A stretch of DNA of 64,000 nt from positions 5,406,249 to 5,470,248 of the forward strand of contig OU696586.1 in the NCBI GenBank assembly GCA_916048095.2, read 5' to 3'. The position numbers and the translations under genes are program-made. The notes under the pieces are model-generated. The model was given only the letters and a program-made list of their open reading frames with translations, had not been told where the DNA came from and searched no databases. Numbering within the stretch: the first letter of the stretch is position 1; each line of letters starts with the position of its first letter. Origin of the DNA: Sacculina carcini (taxonomy: Eukaryota; Arthropoda; Thecostraca; Sacculinidae). This document shows positions 1 through 12,765 of the stretch, one piece after another.

Positions 1-463
1 CGCGAAATGTTTTTATTTCTCTTCCCCTCGATTATACAACTTTCTTCCTCCTCATATCCTTCGGCGTAACTCATACACTTCCTTTTCATCTGCTCTTCAT
101 AAGTACCTGCTTTCTCTTCCATCGCCGCTTACATCTCCTTTCAGACTGCATTGATTTTCTGCTTCTGTATATATCTCCATATTCTCGCCATGTATGTACT
201 CTTGCTAATGCTACTGGACTTTGGGTTTTGTTTTCCTCTGTTTTATGCATTTGAGTCCGCTCACAGCCTCTGATCTTTTCCTTTCGTTTGTGCTAACCAT
301 GCTTGTGTGTGACGTTTGTCAGTGTTTGTATTTGTCTGTTTATGTCTTTGTGGATGTTGTTTTCAATATCAAAACCTGTCGGTGTGTATCTTCCCTGTTA
401 TATTTTGTCCTTGCTAGCTCTTGTTTTTCAAATGCACGGTTTGTTTGTTGTTGTGTGTGATAG
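1..463 (+). other. Intron of the neurochondrin homologue
   Basis: T- and TG-rich sequence with no credible exon. It ends in a TG-rich acceptor (gtgtgtgatag) that opens the first visible exon at 464. Inferred intron. Confidence 0.6.
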
Positions 464-2760
464 CTGGTGAAAGCGGAGCAATGCAGCGCCGAGGACAAGT
501 GCCACCTGTTTGCCGCCATTGGCTTCGACTACATTGTGAAAATGATCACCAGTTCGGCTCCGGCTGAATGCCCGGCCGATATTCTCAAGTCGATCGGCCT
601 CACCATTTTGGCGTGTTTTGCGCAGGTTTGTCATATGGTTCTTGTTTTTGTGCCGCGTCTCCACTGCTTGACATATTGTCATCACTGTAATATATTTCCC
701 ACACATGACTTATTGTACTTACTCACCGTACTTATTGACTTATTGTACTTTGTTGCTTGTTATGTTTTGCTTTGTTAATCACCCCGTTTTTATAATGCGT
801 TTTTGTGTGATTATGCACAGTGGGAGATGAAAGACAGGTGAGAGAGGGATTATGTGTGAGCAGTTTGTGAGCGTGTTGGGTTGCGTATCTTATGAGAGAC
901 TTAGTCTACACGCGTATCTTATGAGAGACTTAGCCTACACACGTATCTTATGAGAGACTTAGCCTACACGCGTATCTTATGAGGGACTTAGCATACACAC
1001 GTATCTTATGAGAGACTTAGCCTACACGCGTATCTTATGAGAGACTTAGCCTACACGCGTATCTTATGAGAGACTTAGCCTACACACGTATCTTATAAAA
1101 GACTTAGCCTACACACGTATCTTATGAGAGACTTAGCCTACACACGTATCTTATGAGAGACTTAGCCTACACGCGTATCTTATGAGAGACTTAACCTACA
1201 CGCGTATCTTATGAGAGACTTAGCCTACACACGTATCTTATGAGAGACTTAGCCTACACGCGTATCTTATGAGAGACTTAACCTACACGCGTATCTTATG
1301 AGAGACTTAGCCTACACGCGTATCTTATGAGAGACTTAGCCTACACGCGTATCTTATGAGGGACTTAGCCTACACGCGTATCTTATGAGAGACTTAGCCT
1401 ACACACGTATCTTATAAAAGACTTAGCCTACACGCGTATCTTATGAGAGACTTAGCCTACACACGTATCTTATGAGAGACTTAGCCTACACGCGTATCTT
1501 ATGAGGGACTTAGCCTACACACGTATCTTATGAGAGACTTAGCCTACACGCGTATCTTATGAGATACTTAGCCTACACGCGTATCTTATGAGATACTTAG
1601 CCTACACACGTATCTTATGAGGGACTTAGCCTACATGTGTGCTTTTAACGTGTACATGTCCCGCGGCGGCGATCACGTGACCAGCTCACCGCTGATTGGT
1701 CACTACTACGTTTGTGTGTGTGTGTGTGTGGGCTGCGACGTGACAGGAGCCGTCAATAGGCGGCAGTCGTGAGATGGCCGACATTGTGCCGGTCATTGCC
1801 TCGCTGGCCGCTTCCAACAACAACAACAGCAGCACTGTTGACAGCGACGACGACCACATCGTCGACAACGACGCGGCAGGCTCGTCGGTGTCGACGGTCG
1901 ATGTTGTGTGTTGTCTGCAGTGTGCACTTGCGAGTGAGTCGGGCCGGCGTGCGCTGTGTCAGTCGTCTGTACTGCGTGTGCTCGTGGACGCGGCCGTGTC
2001 GCAGTCCACGCCACTGGCTCTCCACGTGCTGCACGAGCTGTGCGAACAATGCAGCGACATGTGGCAGCGCCCTCTGTCGGCCGAAAATGACAACAGTGAG
2101 GATGAGCAGCGCGCCACGTTGTACGACCGCCTGGTGGACTCACTGGTCGAGCGACTGCAGTACGACTCGGACGCCGACAGTCAGCTGACTGAGTGTCGTC
2201 CGCTCGCTGCGCTGCTTTTATGCGCGCCGACGTCAGCGACATCTGGCGGTGGACTGAGGAAGCAACACGGTGCATGGTGGCCGCGCTTGTGCAGCGCTCT
2301 CAGTCGGCTGCTGGTCGCCAGACTGACAACACAACGACGCGGCGCCGTGCTGGCGCTAGCTGCCGCCGCCGTGCACGTGCTCAACACGTGCGCCACGTGT
2401 CACGTGCCACGTGTTGACGAGCAGAACGACGAGCGAGAGCAGGATGCACTGGTGCCGGCCGACACGCACAAACAGCTGGCCATCGTGACAGTGAACTTGT
2501 TCTGCATTGAGGTGCGCCCGCCAGCCACGTGTTTCAAGACTGTCTAGTCGGTCTGTCAGCTGTGCAATGCCGATATGTGTGTGTTTTTGCACCGTGCTAT
2601 CACTGAGCATGTTGATTTGCTGCTATAAACATGATTCTATCTAGGCGTTTCTCTTACAGGAGTGTATTTATCCAAGTAATTTTATGTATTGAAGTACTTT
2701 TATGTCTCGTCTTATCAATTCAATATCAACCATCTGTTTCGCGTCTTATCAATACATTGT

Positions 2761-2794
<34 letters not shown>

Positions 2795-4029
2795 CAGATT
2801 CGGATGTGTATGGAGGAGCGTGGTTTGGCTGAGGTGATGGAGGTGGCGTCGCTGATGTGTTCAGCTTTCATGGTGCTCGAGTCTATCACGTGCGTGCTGG
2901 TCAGCGAGCAGTCTCCACTTGCGCTCGACAACAGACAACAACAGCAGGTGGCCGAGTATAAACGTGCAATAAGCACTGTGTGTGGGTCGGCGTGGTGGCC
3001 TAGTTGCTAGCGTATTGGTCTTGCAACCGCTGTACCCTGGGCTCGAATCCCGGACGTTGCTGGATATTTCGAGTAATTCACTGTGTTCCACAGTTGATAC
3101 TTGATTATCAGTGAATGTCCATGTCATATCGTTGTAGGTAGTTGTTTAGTGGGGACGAAATTGAGTACTGAAATGATGGTGGTGAATGGCTTGGTCAAAA
3201 TTTAGCGGGTCAACGGTTTAAACATATCCGAATGTGTAAATTGTCTATAATGTCATACAACACAACCAAATGTGTAAAATTTCACGTCTGTTTGTTGTTT
3301 GTGTGTTGCCAGTTGATAGGTGCTGTGCGCGGGGCAACGTCGGCGGTTGCCAAATTCATCGCCGCGGTCATGGACTCTGACATTGGAGAGTTGCCAGATG
3401 AACAGGGAAATTTCATCAAGGCCGCTGTCAAACTTCTCATAGTGTGGCTTGCCGAGGTTTCAACTAGCTACTTATTTATCAATGTCGTCATTTAATTAAT
3501 ATGATAAAATAATTGTTTTCAGCTTTTATATCTATTATTATGTGAACTATGTCATGTGTGTATATGATGAACAACTTGTATGAACTTGTATGTTCAAGTT
3601 ATGTATTGTGCGTGTCACAGGATAACGTGTATCCCGACGAGGTTATTTCTATTGTTCCCTATCTGCTGAGTGTTTGCACCCGTGGCTGGCACCTCGCACC
3701 CCTGTCCAATGGAACCGCCACGGTGAAAGCAGAGGACACTGTTGGTACTCTTGACTTGGCACCAGGGGTCAAGCCGTCTTCCGACACCGGGTCATCGGAG
3801 GTGGTTGACCTGTTGCGTCTGTTTCTGCCGGCACTGTGTCACCTGACTGCCGACGACTCATCTCGCAGCGTGCTACTGCAACAAGCCCAGGTCGACTGCG
3901 TTCTCATCGAGTTTGTGCAGTCTCGGTAGGTGGCGCCACCTATGTTCCCTCTCATCCTCTCTCGCTCTCTCGCTTTCATCCTTCTCCACACACACACCAC
4001 ACACACCACATATACATACATCATACACA

Positions 4030-4102
<73 letters not shown>

Positions 4103-4997
4103 TGCAGAGAGGTAAATACTGTCGAGTTTTCTCTCACCGGCCATCATTCTCAAATGCGCCTGGATATACACATACCAACTCTTTTGTGTGTGCAGTTGGC
4201 GGCGCAGCTTCGACACTGTCGACGGTGGCGAACTTGACGCGGGTGCGGCAGATGCGGCGCAGGCTGTCACGACGGCTTGTTCGTCGCTGCTCAACATTGT
4301 CGTCATGGCGCCGGAGCGAGTGCACGCGCCGCCGCCGACCGCCATCGCCTTCAATCAGCTGCTACGCTGGCTGTTGCGTCGCAAACTGGCCGCGTTCACA
4401 GCGCATGGCTCGGCACAGCGCGACACGACGGCCGACCTCACTGTCCTGCACGCCAACCTGCTGGTTCTGGCACTGTTGTTGACGCACCGCCTCGATCAGT
4501 CGCCGACTGACTCGCCGGCGTCTTCGGCGCTAGCTGGACTGGATCAGTCGCAACTGCTGCGCTTGCTGCAGACGGCCGTGCGTTTCTTGTGGGACGCGTA
4601 TTCGGCGCCCTGTGTCGAGCAGAGCGGCACACACCGCGGCCCGCTCGCCGTCAGCTCTCGATACCGCGGCGTGTGGTCGCAGCTGAGCGAGCTGTGGCAG
4701 CTGGGCATGCAGGCGGTGGGGCGACTGGCCGGCCAGCATGGCTGGATCTGCGAGTTTATCGTGGACAGCGGCTGGCCCGACACGCTGGTGTCGATGCTGG
4801 CGCGAGTCAGACCGGCCGCCTCCTCGCACGACGACAGCGAGCATGAGAGTGGCGCGGCGCTGCACACGTTCGAGACGTTTCTGGTGGCGCTGTGTGAGAC
4901 GAGCGAGGCGGCGCGGCGAGCAGTGGCGACCTCTGGCGGACAACAAGTGAGTCGCACGCTGCGATTTCGCCACCTGGCACGACTGCTGAGGCAGTGA
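464..4997 (+). CDS. NCDN: Neurochondrin homologue, 3' six coding exons (5' end outside window)
   Basis: Exons joined in phase: 464-625, 1747-2511, 2798-2947, 3313-3456, 3621-3925, 4196-4997, giving 775 residues and a TGA at 4995-4997. Every junction has AG/GT borders. From memory of human neurochondrin (729 aa) collinear blocks are evident: KCHLFAAIGFDYIVKM and CPADILKSIGLTILACF near the start, EPSIGGSREMADIVPV at the exon 2 start, LPALCHLTADD, LLNIVVMAPERV and YRGVWSQLSELWQLGMQA. Roughly the first 40-50 residues must lie upstream of 464. Neurochondrin is an all-helical cytosolic protein linked in vertebrates to neurite outgrowth, CaMKII inhibition and GPCR regulation; function here is inferred from homology. 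Exon 2 carries an acidic, Asn/Ser/Asp-rich insertion (about residues 75-95 of the visible part) that the vertebrate protein lacks. A gtgagt lies inside the last exon at about 4947, but read-through matches the family C-terminus better. Confidence 0.9.
886..1637. repeat. 29-bp minisatellite, 26 copies, in a neurochondrin intron
   Basis: The unit runs tatcttatgagagacttag then cctacacgcg. It starts at 886, and the last copy starts at 1611, exactly 25 periods later, so there is no net length change across the array. Variants are mostly cacgcg/cacacg and agagac/agggac/aaaagac/agatac. The array ends about 110 bases before the acceptor of exon 2 at 1747. Confidence 0.95.
2985..3225 (+). mobile_element. 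tRNA-derived SINE in a neurochondrin intron
   Basis: The head at about 2985-3060 has a near-consensus pol III A box (tggcctagttgc) and a B box (ggctcgaatcc) about 40 bases apart, with a tRNA-like T arm. The spacing and the loop cttgcaa resemble a tRNA(Ala)-type ancestor. An unrelated body follows to about 3225. The acceptor stem does not pair well, so a working tRNA is unlikely. The 3' boundary is uncertain. Confidence 0.65.
4025..4102. repeat. (CA)n microsatellite in the last neurochondrin intron
   Basis: Nearly pure CA dinucleotides with one ata interruption, between the donor at 3926 and the acceptor at 4195. The long His/Thr or Val/Cys open frames over it are repeat artefacts. Confidence 0.9.
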
Positions 4998-6230
4998 CCG
5001 ACCGATGTGCACACAAACATGCACATGCACTCATACAGACAGACAGATATTGTCGAGTAATATGTGCCGGTATGCACACAGACAGACGGACACATTGATT
5101 CATTAACTAACAGACAGACAGGCAGTTTTACACACACGCATATATTTATATATACACGGAGGAAAGGAAACGTGTGTGTTTTCCTGTTGTGTCCGTCTAG
5201 ATGGAAGCGTTTTCATAACATTTTGATAGCAATCGGTCGATGTGCGTTGAGAAGCAATAATCATGTGATGGTATTGTCTGTAATATGTCTACATTTGTGT
5301 ACGTGTTTGTTATGTACCAGCAAGAGCGTGTGTGTTGGCTGGCAGAAATACCGTGCTGCTCTTTCTGTCATGTCTTATAATAATATCTGGCTCTGTTATG
5401 TTCTCAATTGGATAATTTTCAATACTGTTTTTTTCATGCAAACAAATCTTTTTTGCCTTGTGTTTTTTATGAGTTTTTTCTCTGTGAAACTGTTTGCAGA
5501 ATTTGAAATGAGTTTTTCAGTTGAACTAGTTTGGAAGCTATTTTCTTTGTATTGTGTTTGTGTTTGTCTAGACATCATCATTCTCAGATGTTGCATTTAT
5601 CTGCTTTCTACTTTTCTATGTTTGCGACAGTGTCGGTTTGTCAGTGAATAACTACCAGCCTTCTTGTTCCTCTATTCTGTCTCTTCCGTCTGTTTGTGAT
5701 TCCTCGTCAATTCTCGAGCCAATGTGAGAGGGGATGTTTTCTGTGTAGTTCTGTTTTGTTTGTGCGTGTGTGTTTGTGTGCGTGTGTGTTTGTGTGCGTG
5801 TGTGTTTGTGTGCGTGTGTGTTTGTGTGCGTGTGTGTTTGTGTGCGTGTGTGTGTGACCGACTCAATCCGGCCTATAGTCACTGAGCAGGGCGAGTACAA
5901 TGAATTGTTCTTTTTCGCTCAGTTTTAGTGATTGTGGGCATCTGGTGGCGAGTGTGACACATGTTTGTTCTCAGTGAGATGGCGAAAACTCAGGAGATTT
6001 TGCGAAAATGGTTGTTCTGAATTGAAATCACGTTTACACATACACACGTACACATACACACACAGAGACACATATACACACACACGAGTGCCTTTTGTGA
6101 CTTCCACATGAATTACCCAGTAGAATGTGTTTGTGTGTGCTATTCTAGTCAACATTAGTGTGTTTGTGTGTTGTTTTGGTAGTGTTGCTTGTTTGTGTGG
6201 CCCAATAAACGTTAACCAGCAAATGTGTCA
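4998..6230 (+). other. 3' UTR and downstream region of the neurochondrin homologue
   Basis: No gene-like sequence is visible. It holds about six copies of a 16-bp TG-rich repeat (unit tgtgcgtgtgtgtttg) at 5761-5856, CA tracts near 6040-6085, and a poly(A) signal at 6204. Confidence 0.55.
6204..6209 (+). promoter_or_regulatory. AATAAA poly(A) signal, probable neurochondrin 3' end
   Basis: First AATAAA on the + strand after the stop at 4997, followed by a GT/T-rich stretch. It implies a 3' UTR of about 1.2 kb. Inferred. Confidence 0.5.
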
Positions 6231-6391
6231 TTTTCCCCTCCACGCCGTTATTTCTAGTTGTTTCATTTGATTCGATATTGTATCGATTGCTTTTTCATTT
6301 CGCAATATGGGGTTATTTCACACATTTCCCCATTACAGGAGCACAGAAACACAAATATGTATGTAAATGACGATATTTCACGAAATTGTGT

Positions 6392-6397
6392 TTTATT
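6392..6397 (-). promoter_or_regulatory. AATAAA poly(A) signal for the minus-strand gene at 6793
   Basis: TTTATT on the + strand about 400 bases past the stop at 6793. With the signal at 6204 it puts two convergent 3' ends within roughly 200 bases. Confidence 0.45.
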
Positions 6398-6792
6398 TCA
6401 AACAGCTTCTAACTTATAAACACACTCAGCAGTGATTTAACACATTCATAGTGAAGTTATGAATCAGCGAAAATATGGCATATGGGCGCTTCATACATAC
6501 TTTATACGCATACTAGAATGTTATGAGGTCAGTGTGTTCTATGGAATAATATCATTGGTGTTGTAATGTGAGTTTCTAGTTCAACATACGTGCTATGGCA
6601 GTAGTTCACTAAATACTTTTTATGATATTGTTTATCAGGATTTTCACACCTTACTTATTTGTATTCATGTTTCGGCTGTATCCTGAACTTCTTTCTAGAT
6701 TCAAATTGTTTTCATGTTCCCTGTATTTACATCTGAAATTACGTCTGATACTCTTTCAAATTTATAAGCTGGGCAAATGTAACTGTTTCGTG

Positions 6793-9700
6793 TCAGAGTT
6801 TAGCGTTGTCTGTATTAGCATTATCGCCGTGTTTCCTGGCTGTTGGCTGCGTTTTCATCGAGCTGTGCCTGTGTTTGCCGACACAACGCAATACAGTGGT
6901 CACAATGCTATCTTCCAGGTCAAGATCGGTAATCAGGTCTATTGTGGAGTCGTCTTCCACTATGTTTTGTTCCTCCACCCACATGACGCTCTCACCAGGG
7001 CTTGTTGAGGCCTGCTTCTCATTGTCTGTTGATCGAGTGTGGGTGGTTACTTCGTGTGTGGCATGCTTGTATTTTAACAGTGTTTTTGACCGCCTATGAT
7101 GGTCGTATTTGGGGCTGTTGTTTCTCGAGTCGTCTCTGACTTCGCGATGCCTGAATTCGTCGCGATGCGTCTCCAAGCTTGACGTGCTGTTATCGTGCCC
7201 CATTTCTTTGTCTGCTTGATGGACTGCTGCTGCGTGATCAATCGATCCGCCGGAGTGATTATCTGTGTCGTCACTAGCGGTCATTTCCTTGACATAGCTG
7301 AGAATCGAGACATTGGACCTATGTTCCGGGACATGTGTCTCTTTACCGTGACATTCGCTGCCTCTTTTCTCTGCTCTGCTGTTTTCGTTGCTGTCGTCCA
7401 AATGAAAATTATTGTGTGGATCATCTGAATCAGTGATATGAATCGTTGTTTCCTGCTGAGGAGTTTCACTAGGGTGATTGCTTGCTCTTGTTGCTTTTCG
7501 TTCTTTTCTTGCTCTTGATTCTTTCACATCCGCTGATAACCGGTTCTTTTTTCTGTCTGATTTTTTGGATTTTGATCGGGACTTTCTGGGTGAGTTTGTA
7601 ACGTGACGCCTGTGTTCTATATCCCAAACCACCTCCTCCAGCAGACAATCGTCTTCATCTATGATCTCCAAGTCGACGAGTAGATTCTTTGCTTCGGTGA
7701 TCATGTCCTCCTGTTGAGAAGCAAGCACACACAAACAGGTGTACGGATAAGCTGGGCCTCGCTGAACGGAAATATCCAGGAAATGAGCTGATGTTTTTGT
7801 CGTGTGGCTTAAAGAGAAAATGTAACCAATGTTTTCACTGGAGTATTTCAAGTGAAATGTAATTCAACGGGCTGGTTGATTAACGGCTGTTGTTAATGTT
7901 CTCACCACGTCATATATTTGTGCATATTTTTCTATGTTGATGGCCAGAAGTCGCGCGTATCTGCTGCGTGTCAGCTTGGCAGCGTTCTCATTCACTATGC
8001 ACGTGGTCAGGTCGGTCAAGAAAGCAATGCATCTGCTTTAAAACCACATACACAAATACTCAGATTCACACATATATCTTTCAACCTATTATTTGAAAGA
8101 ATGTAGTGATCATTCTTGATAGTCTGTATTTCGCTTGGGGAGTGTTTGTGTCCGTTTGCTAGTATATAGGACAAAGTACAGGGATATAAGAGTTATACTG
8201 CTCCTGTCCAGTAGTTACCTGATATCCAGTTTATTTTTCACATTTATTATGATTTTGTTCAAGCATCAATCCATACAGATACATTGTTGTTGAATCATTC
8301 TCGTGCTTGTCCTGTCTACACCGGCATAATACTGATTCAATACTGCAATCAACTAAAGTGATAACATTTGAAGCGAATAATTCAGCAGCTGCCAATGTGA
8401 TACACTTCCTAATCTATTGGCTATAGGTTTTATACATGTTTTATCATCACATTTTGCTGTGCGTGCATTAGCCCCATTATATTTACAATATAGGTTCTAT
8501 GAAATTGGAAGAAGTTTCACCTTGTCTGTAAGTGGGTTTTTTCACGTGAGTTCTGTCCCCTGATGTCAGTGGGGTGCACCTGCCTGCGACTGGATGCGCT
8601 TCTGTGCATTCGAGGCGTCACCACCCCACTGCCTGAACTGCATCCGCCATTGTAAGCACTGTCCTTGCTAGAAATTCTGTCTGCAACACAGCAACGGTAG
8701 CAATGCTATCAGCGGCATAATACAAGCTATAATTGTGAGTATTTGTGGTTTGTTTAAACCATGATACTGGTGCCTCTAATCTTGTTCTCACCTCGGATCA
8801 TGGCTGCGGTCTGGCCCGGAGTGCTAGATCGTAGTGTTGTGGGACGCGAATTGGCCTGTTGTTCCACGTGCTCATCACTCTGTTGTCCCTCACACTGCGG
8901 GTCAGCGTGGTCATGGTGATGTCTGCTGATCTGCTCGCGGGGGGTACTGTGATGTTCCGTGTACTGTAGACTGTCGGGAGATAATGACAGTGGAGGAATG
9001 TACGGAGGTGCTGATGGATGTGCGCGCTCCTGGCATCACACATAATACAGCAATAACATGCAACATGCGTGCAATCTTTTTTCAATCTTATCATGTTTGG
9101 TCAGAGCATAATAATAGTAGAGTTTACACAACCGATAGTTTCATGAATCACAACCAAGGGTTTAATGTTTGTCAAAGCTAGTAGAATACTTTGCCGTTTT
9201 AATTCTTTGTAAATGTATATTTCAGTACATTGGAGAGCATGCATGCAAATACAACTCACGCGACTGTGTAATGGTCTCTTATTGACGTAAGTATCATGAG
9301 GCGGAACACGTTCGACACCAGAACATGTGCTTCTGCTGTACCGCGAGCTGGGGTCGGATTCAGCAGTATTTGTAGAATGTTCACTTGACTCATTGACCCT
9401 GTTCATCTCACTGCACGTTGACTGTTCATCTTCACCAGTTTCATCGCTGACGCTCTCGCCTGCACTCTCATCTTCCTCGACATAAGACAGCGTGCAACTG
9501 CAGGCATCTGTATCCGACTGGACACTAGCGGGGTTCTCGAGGCTCTGTCGAGATTCGCGTGATTCGGACGTCGCGGCCACAGAACTCCGACTTCCGGTGT
9601 CCGTCGGCCGCTCTGAATCCGTCCGGCCGTCGGTCTCGGAGCAGCTTTCTGCCGGATAAGTGGCGCTGTCAGCACGGTTCAGGTACTGCTCCCCAAACGG

Positions 9701-10584
9701 TCCGCAGTAGACGCGCATGTAGCGCAGACGGGGACTGGCGTTCGTTCGCAATATCTTGCAACACAACAGACATGCAATATGTGGATGGGCCCGCTTCTTG
9801 AGGAGTAACAATGTCTGGTTCAAACACGGAACTCGTGATTTTGTTGGTACAATACGATTGTCCAATGTCATGTCATTGTCCAATGTTCTGGCCGACACAA
9901 GGAATGATAACACACGTATTTAATGTGACTCACTTGTGTAATGATTCTTTATTCATCGCCGGCATGTATGCTGTATAAGTTGAACGGGAGTCATGTCAGA
10001 GGATAAGTTACAAATTTGAGCCTGATACCAGGTGTGTTGAAACAGATGTGCGGGGCGGAGTCATGTGGAGATGAGTGGCTGGTGTGTGTCCCACCTGTGG
10101 CTGGAAGGGTCGTGGCTCTGTAAAGTTGGCCTGGTCACGCTGCAGCAAATCCTGACGACGCTTGGCGGCTGCGGCGGGGCGTCGCTCTAAACATCGCCTC
10201 AGGGCATTGGCCGCCCTCGCCACGTGACGGGGCACTGTTTTAATGACCGGAACAACACTAGTTCTTCTGCGACCGCACACCGTGCAAGATTTTGACCTGC
10301 CAGTGTACTTGCGGTATCTGTTAACACAATGGCACAACATCACAAACACAGTTGGCATCACAGTAACTGCCGGAAAACACAGCAATCACATCTGGTTTGT
10401 TTAATACATTTGCATGACCGGCGTTCTGTTTATTTTGTGATAACCCCACCGACCTGTCAATGGCGGCAATTATGGCCTGAGCTGCCGGGTTCAACAGATC
10501 ACTGTCTTCACTTGGCCTGCGTGCTGGGTCGGCGATTTCTCCGCCGCCTGTTGAAGCAGTCGCCTGTGAGAACAGTGCATGCGC
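6793..10584 (-). CDS. Unidentified multi-exon gene with paired CxxC motifs (5' end not found)
   Basis: Exons in transcript order: 10584-10454, 10317-10095, 9814-9260, 9029-8792, 7994-7906, 7710-6793. All have AG/GT borders and matching phases, giving 717 residues and a TGA. A further 84-nt exon (8663-8580), phase 1 on both sides, fits between the fourth and fifth and would add 28 residues. I do not recognise the protein. The N-terminal third holds CTVCGRRR and, about 80 residues on, CLLCCKIL, a possible Zn-binding pair, in an Arg/Ala-rich helical setting. The middle is acidic and Ser/Thr-rich. A conserved-looking block (AKLTRSRYARLLAINIEKYA, then IIDEDDCLLEEVVWDIE) precedes a long basic, disordered tail (SRSKSKKSDRKKNR, NLS-like). 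No in-frame ATG occurs in the first exon listed, so at least one upstream exon is missing. Confidence 0.7.
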
Positions 10585-12762
10585 CTGTAAGTGCAATGGC
10601 GGTACCAAGAAATAGAGAACGGGGGGTTAAAGGTAGGCTGAATTTAAATGCGGCTGGGACGAAATAGTTTCAGAAGAATGAATTATACGGAGCTGGAGTC
10701 AATATTGGAGTGACTTTATCAATTATTTTGCTCCTTTTTTGCTTAAGTGACTCGCAACTGTAAATTATGAAATTTTATAGGAAACAGTGAATGTTGCAGC
10801 TTTTAACGTTGTGTTCAATAGAGCAGTGGTGACCTGTTCGTTGTTGCATGTTATTGCAGGCGAATGTTCTGCAACATGTTCTCGCCAGACTTTCTGTTGA
10901 CGTAGTCCATAACAATCCCACGCTTGCTGAAATATATTAGTTACGTCTTATATTATTACGTCCTATATATGATTACGTAAACAAAGTTGCGAATTCAATC
11001 TGAAGTTTTCAGCCAGAGTGCAACAATTTCACATTCTTTTGTGCCGCAAGTATTGGTATATATGATATATCAAAAACACAACGTAAAACCAAGAAATATC
11101 ATTTATTTAGAGTTTTAACAAAGTTGAATGCTCTACACAAATATTTGACAGCAAACGTTACATATTTAGTTTCTCATGACAAATTACAAATTCTTTCTGA
11201 ATTATGCTTAACACAAATTATTTCAATACTAACGAATATTTGTGAGTAAAAAAAGCTTACCTTATTATTGGGACGCCAGTTAAATTTTAGTCTTAGCCAT
11301 ATTAATTTAAATATAAATATTTTTAATAAGCGAGTGAAGTATATTTATTTGGAAAAACTAACCTTGCTCATTGTGATTGACCTGAAACAAAGCAACCGAC
11401 TAGCGAATATTTCTATGAATTATTTGATGAATTTGTGCTTTATTTTGCATTTGAATAAAAACGTGATAATACGCTAGGGTTATTTCACTTACGATACAAT
11501 TATTCGAGATGTATTTTTGAGTATAATATAATGCCATTTTATTGTGTATTTCATGCTTGTCCACACAGTGGTTATTATAGACAATGTTACAATGCTGTAA
11601 AATAAATTAGTTATGGACAAAAACTCGTAACATTGGCATAACATTGGGCGAGACACATGTCAAAGGGAATTAAATAAAATGCCGAATCACACCTTAAGTT
11701 GGGTGTTAGTATTGAAATCTTACCAAATTCGGCATGTCAAGACATCAAGAAATTTTGCGACAATTTTACACTTATTCTTTACACATGTTAGCGTCGTTTC
11801 AGGCACCGCCAACTTACACTGACAAACTGACACTCACACACGCCCATCTACCCGCGTGCTCGTAGACAGACAAACACGCATGTGTATGTGGCTGGATATT
11901 GATCGACCAGGTGCGCTGTATGTATGCTCGTATGCAGGGACATGCACCTCTGTGTCGTGTGTGTATGTATGTGTGTGTGTGTGTTCGTGTAAAGCTGATC
12001 ATCAATGGTGCAGACATGTGAAATGAAAATATGTGTGTATTTGTGTTTTAATCAAGAGATTGTCGACATGAATGCAATGACAAGTAGCGAATAATACGGG
12101 AAATATCTCATTCAGATTTTGGAGCAGTAATGTGAATTGTCCACTACGTCACAATCAATGGGCCAATCCCTCTTTGCGCGGTGTTTTCATTATGCTTGTA
12201 TTCCTGGTGGGATGGGGGTGCAGCGAGCAATGAGGGAGGGGGGTCCTGCTCGTTGCAAAAATACAGCGCATGATGGACAATATTGAACCGCCACCTGTGA
12301 CTGTGACTGCCGCATGTGTATGCATGTCTGTCTGCATGTGTATGTGCGTGTGCTTATTGTGAAGTGATTTCAGTGCGCACTGGAGCAAATGAAAACCTGG
12401 CTGTGTGTCGACACGCTACACCGTGGAGTTTGATTTATACAGCGCTGATTGTTCTGTTTCCAAATATGGCGTGTGTTGGTTGACACAGCTATATTGATAC
12501 GAAATTTATTATTAAATTGAAAATTATCCATTTCAGTACCGTATGGTGTCAAATCAAAACCTAACTGTGAAATTAAAATTTTTTGTAAATTGTCAAATTA
12601 TATTTTAAGTTAATTTAAAAAAATCACTTATTGATTTAAATTTGCAATTTTCTGAATTTCAATGTGTTTGTGCTTCTTTACGACTTCACATAATATTTTG
12701 TTAGCTTGAAATGAACATTTTCCACTGATGTTGGACCGGGTTCTGTAACCCTGCGGCTCTTT
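10585..12762. other. Intergenic AT-rich region
   Basis: No exon I can defend. At 11679-11735 there is a perfect 9-bp inverted repeat (atgccgaat / attcggcat) with a 39-base loop. TG/CA-rich patches lie at about 11830-12000 and 12300-12360. An upstream exon of the minus-strand gene should be here or beyond. Confidence 0.4.
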
Positions 12763-12765
12763 AGC

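Noticed and set aside
886-1637. CRISPR-like array of regularly spaced repeats
   Set aside because: Head-to-tail 29-bp units without spacers in a eukaryotic intron: a minisatellite.
2985-3060. A functional tRNA gene
   Set aside because: A and B boxes are present but the acceptor stem does not pair and a SINE-like body follows.
3836-4237. His/Thr and Val/Cys repeat proteins over the CA arrays (also at 42 kb, 44 kb, 61 kb and 63.5 kb)
   Set aside because: Artefacts of dinucleotide repeats.
5064-5651. 195-residue open frame downstream of neurochondrin
   Set aside because: Cys/Phe/Leu-rich low-complexity translation of a 3' UTR, no conserved motif.
10861-10945. Short + strand exon-like stretch (ANVLQHVLARLSVDVVHNNP) after a good acceptor
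   Set aside because: It stops after 26 codons, has no matching upstream exon, and the minus strand is equally open there.
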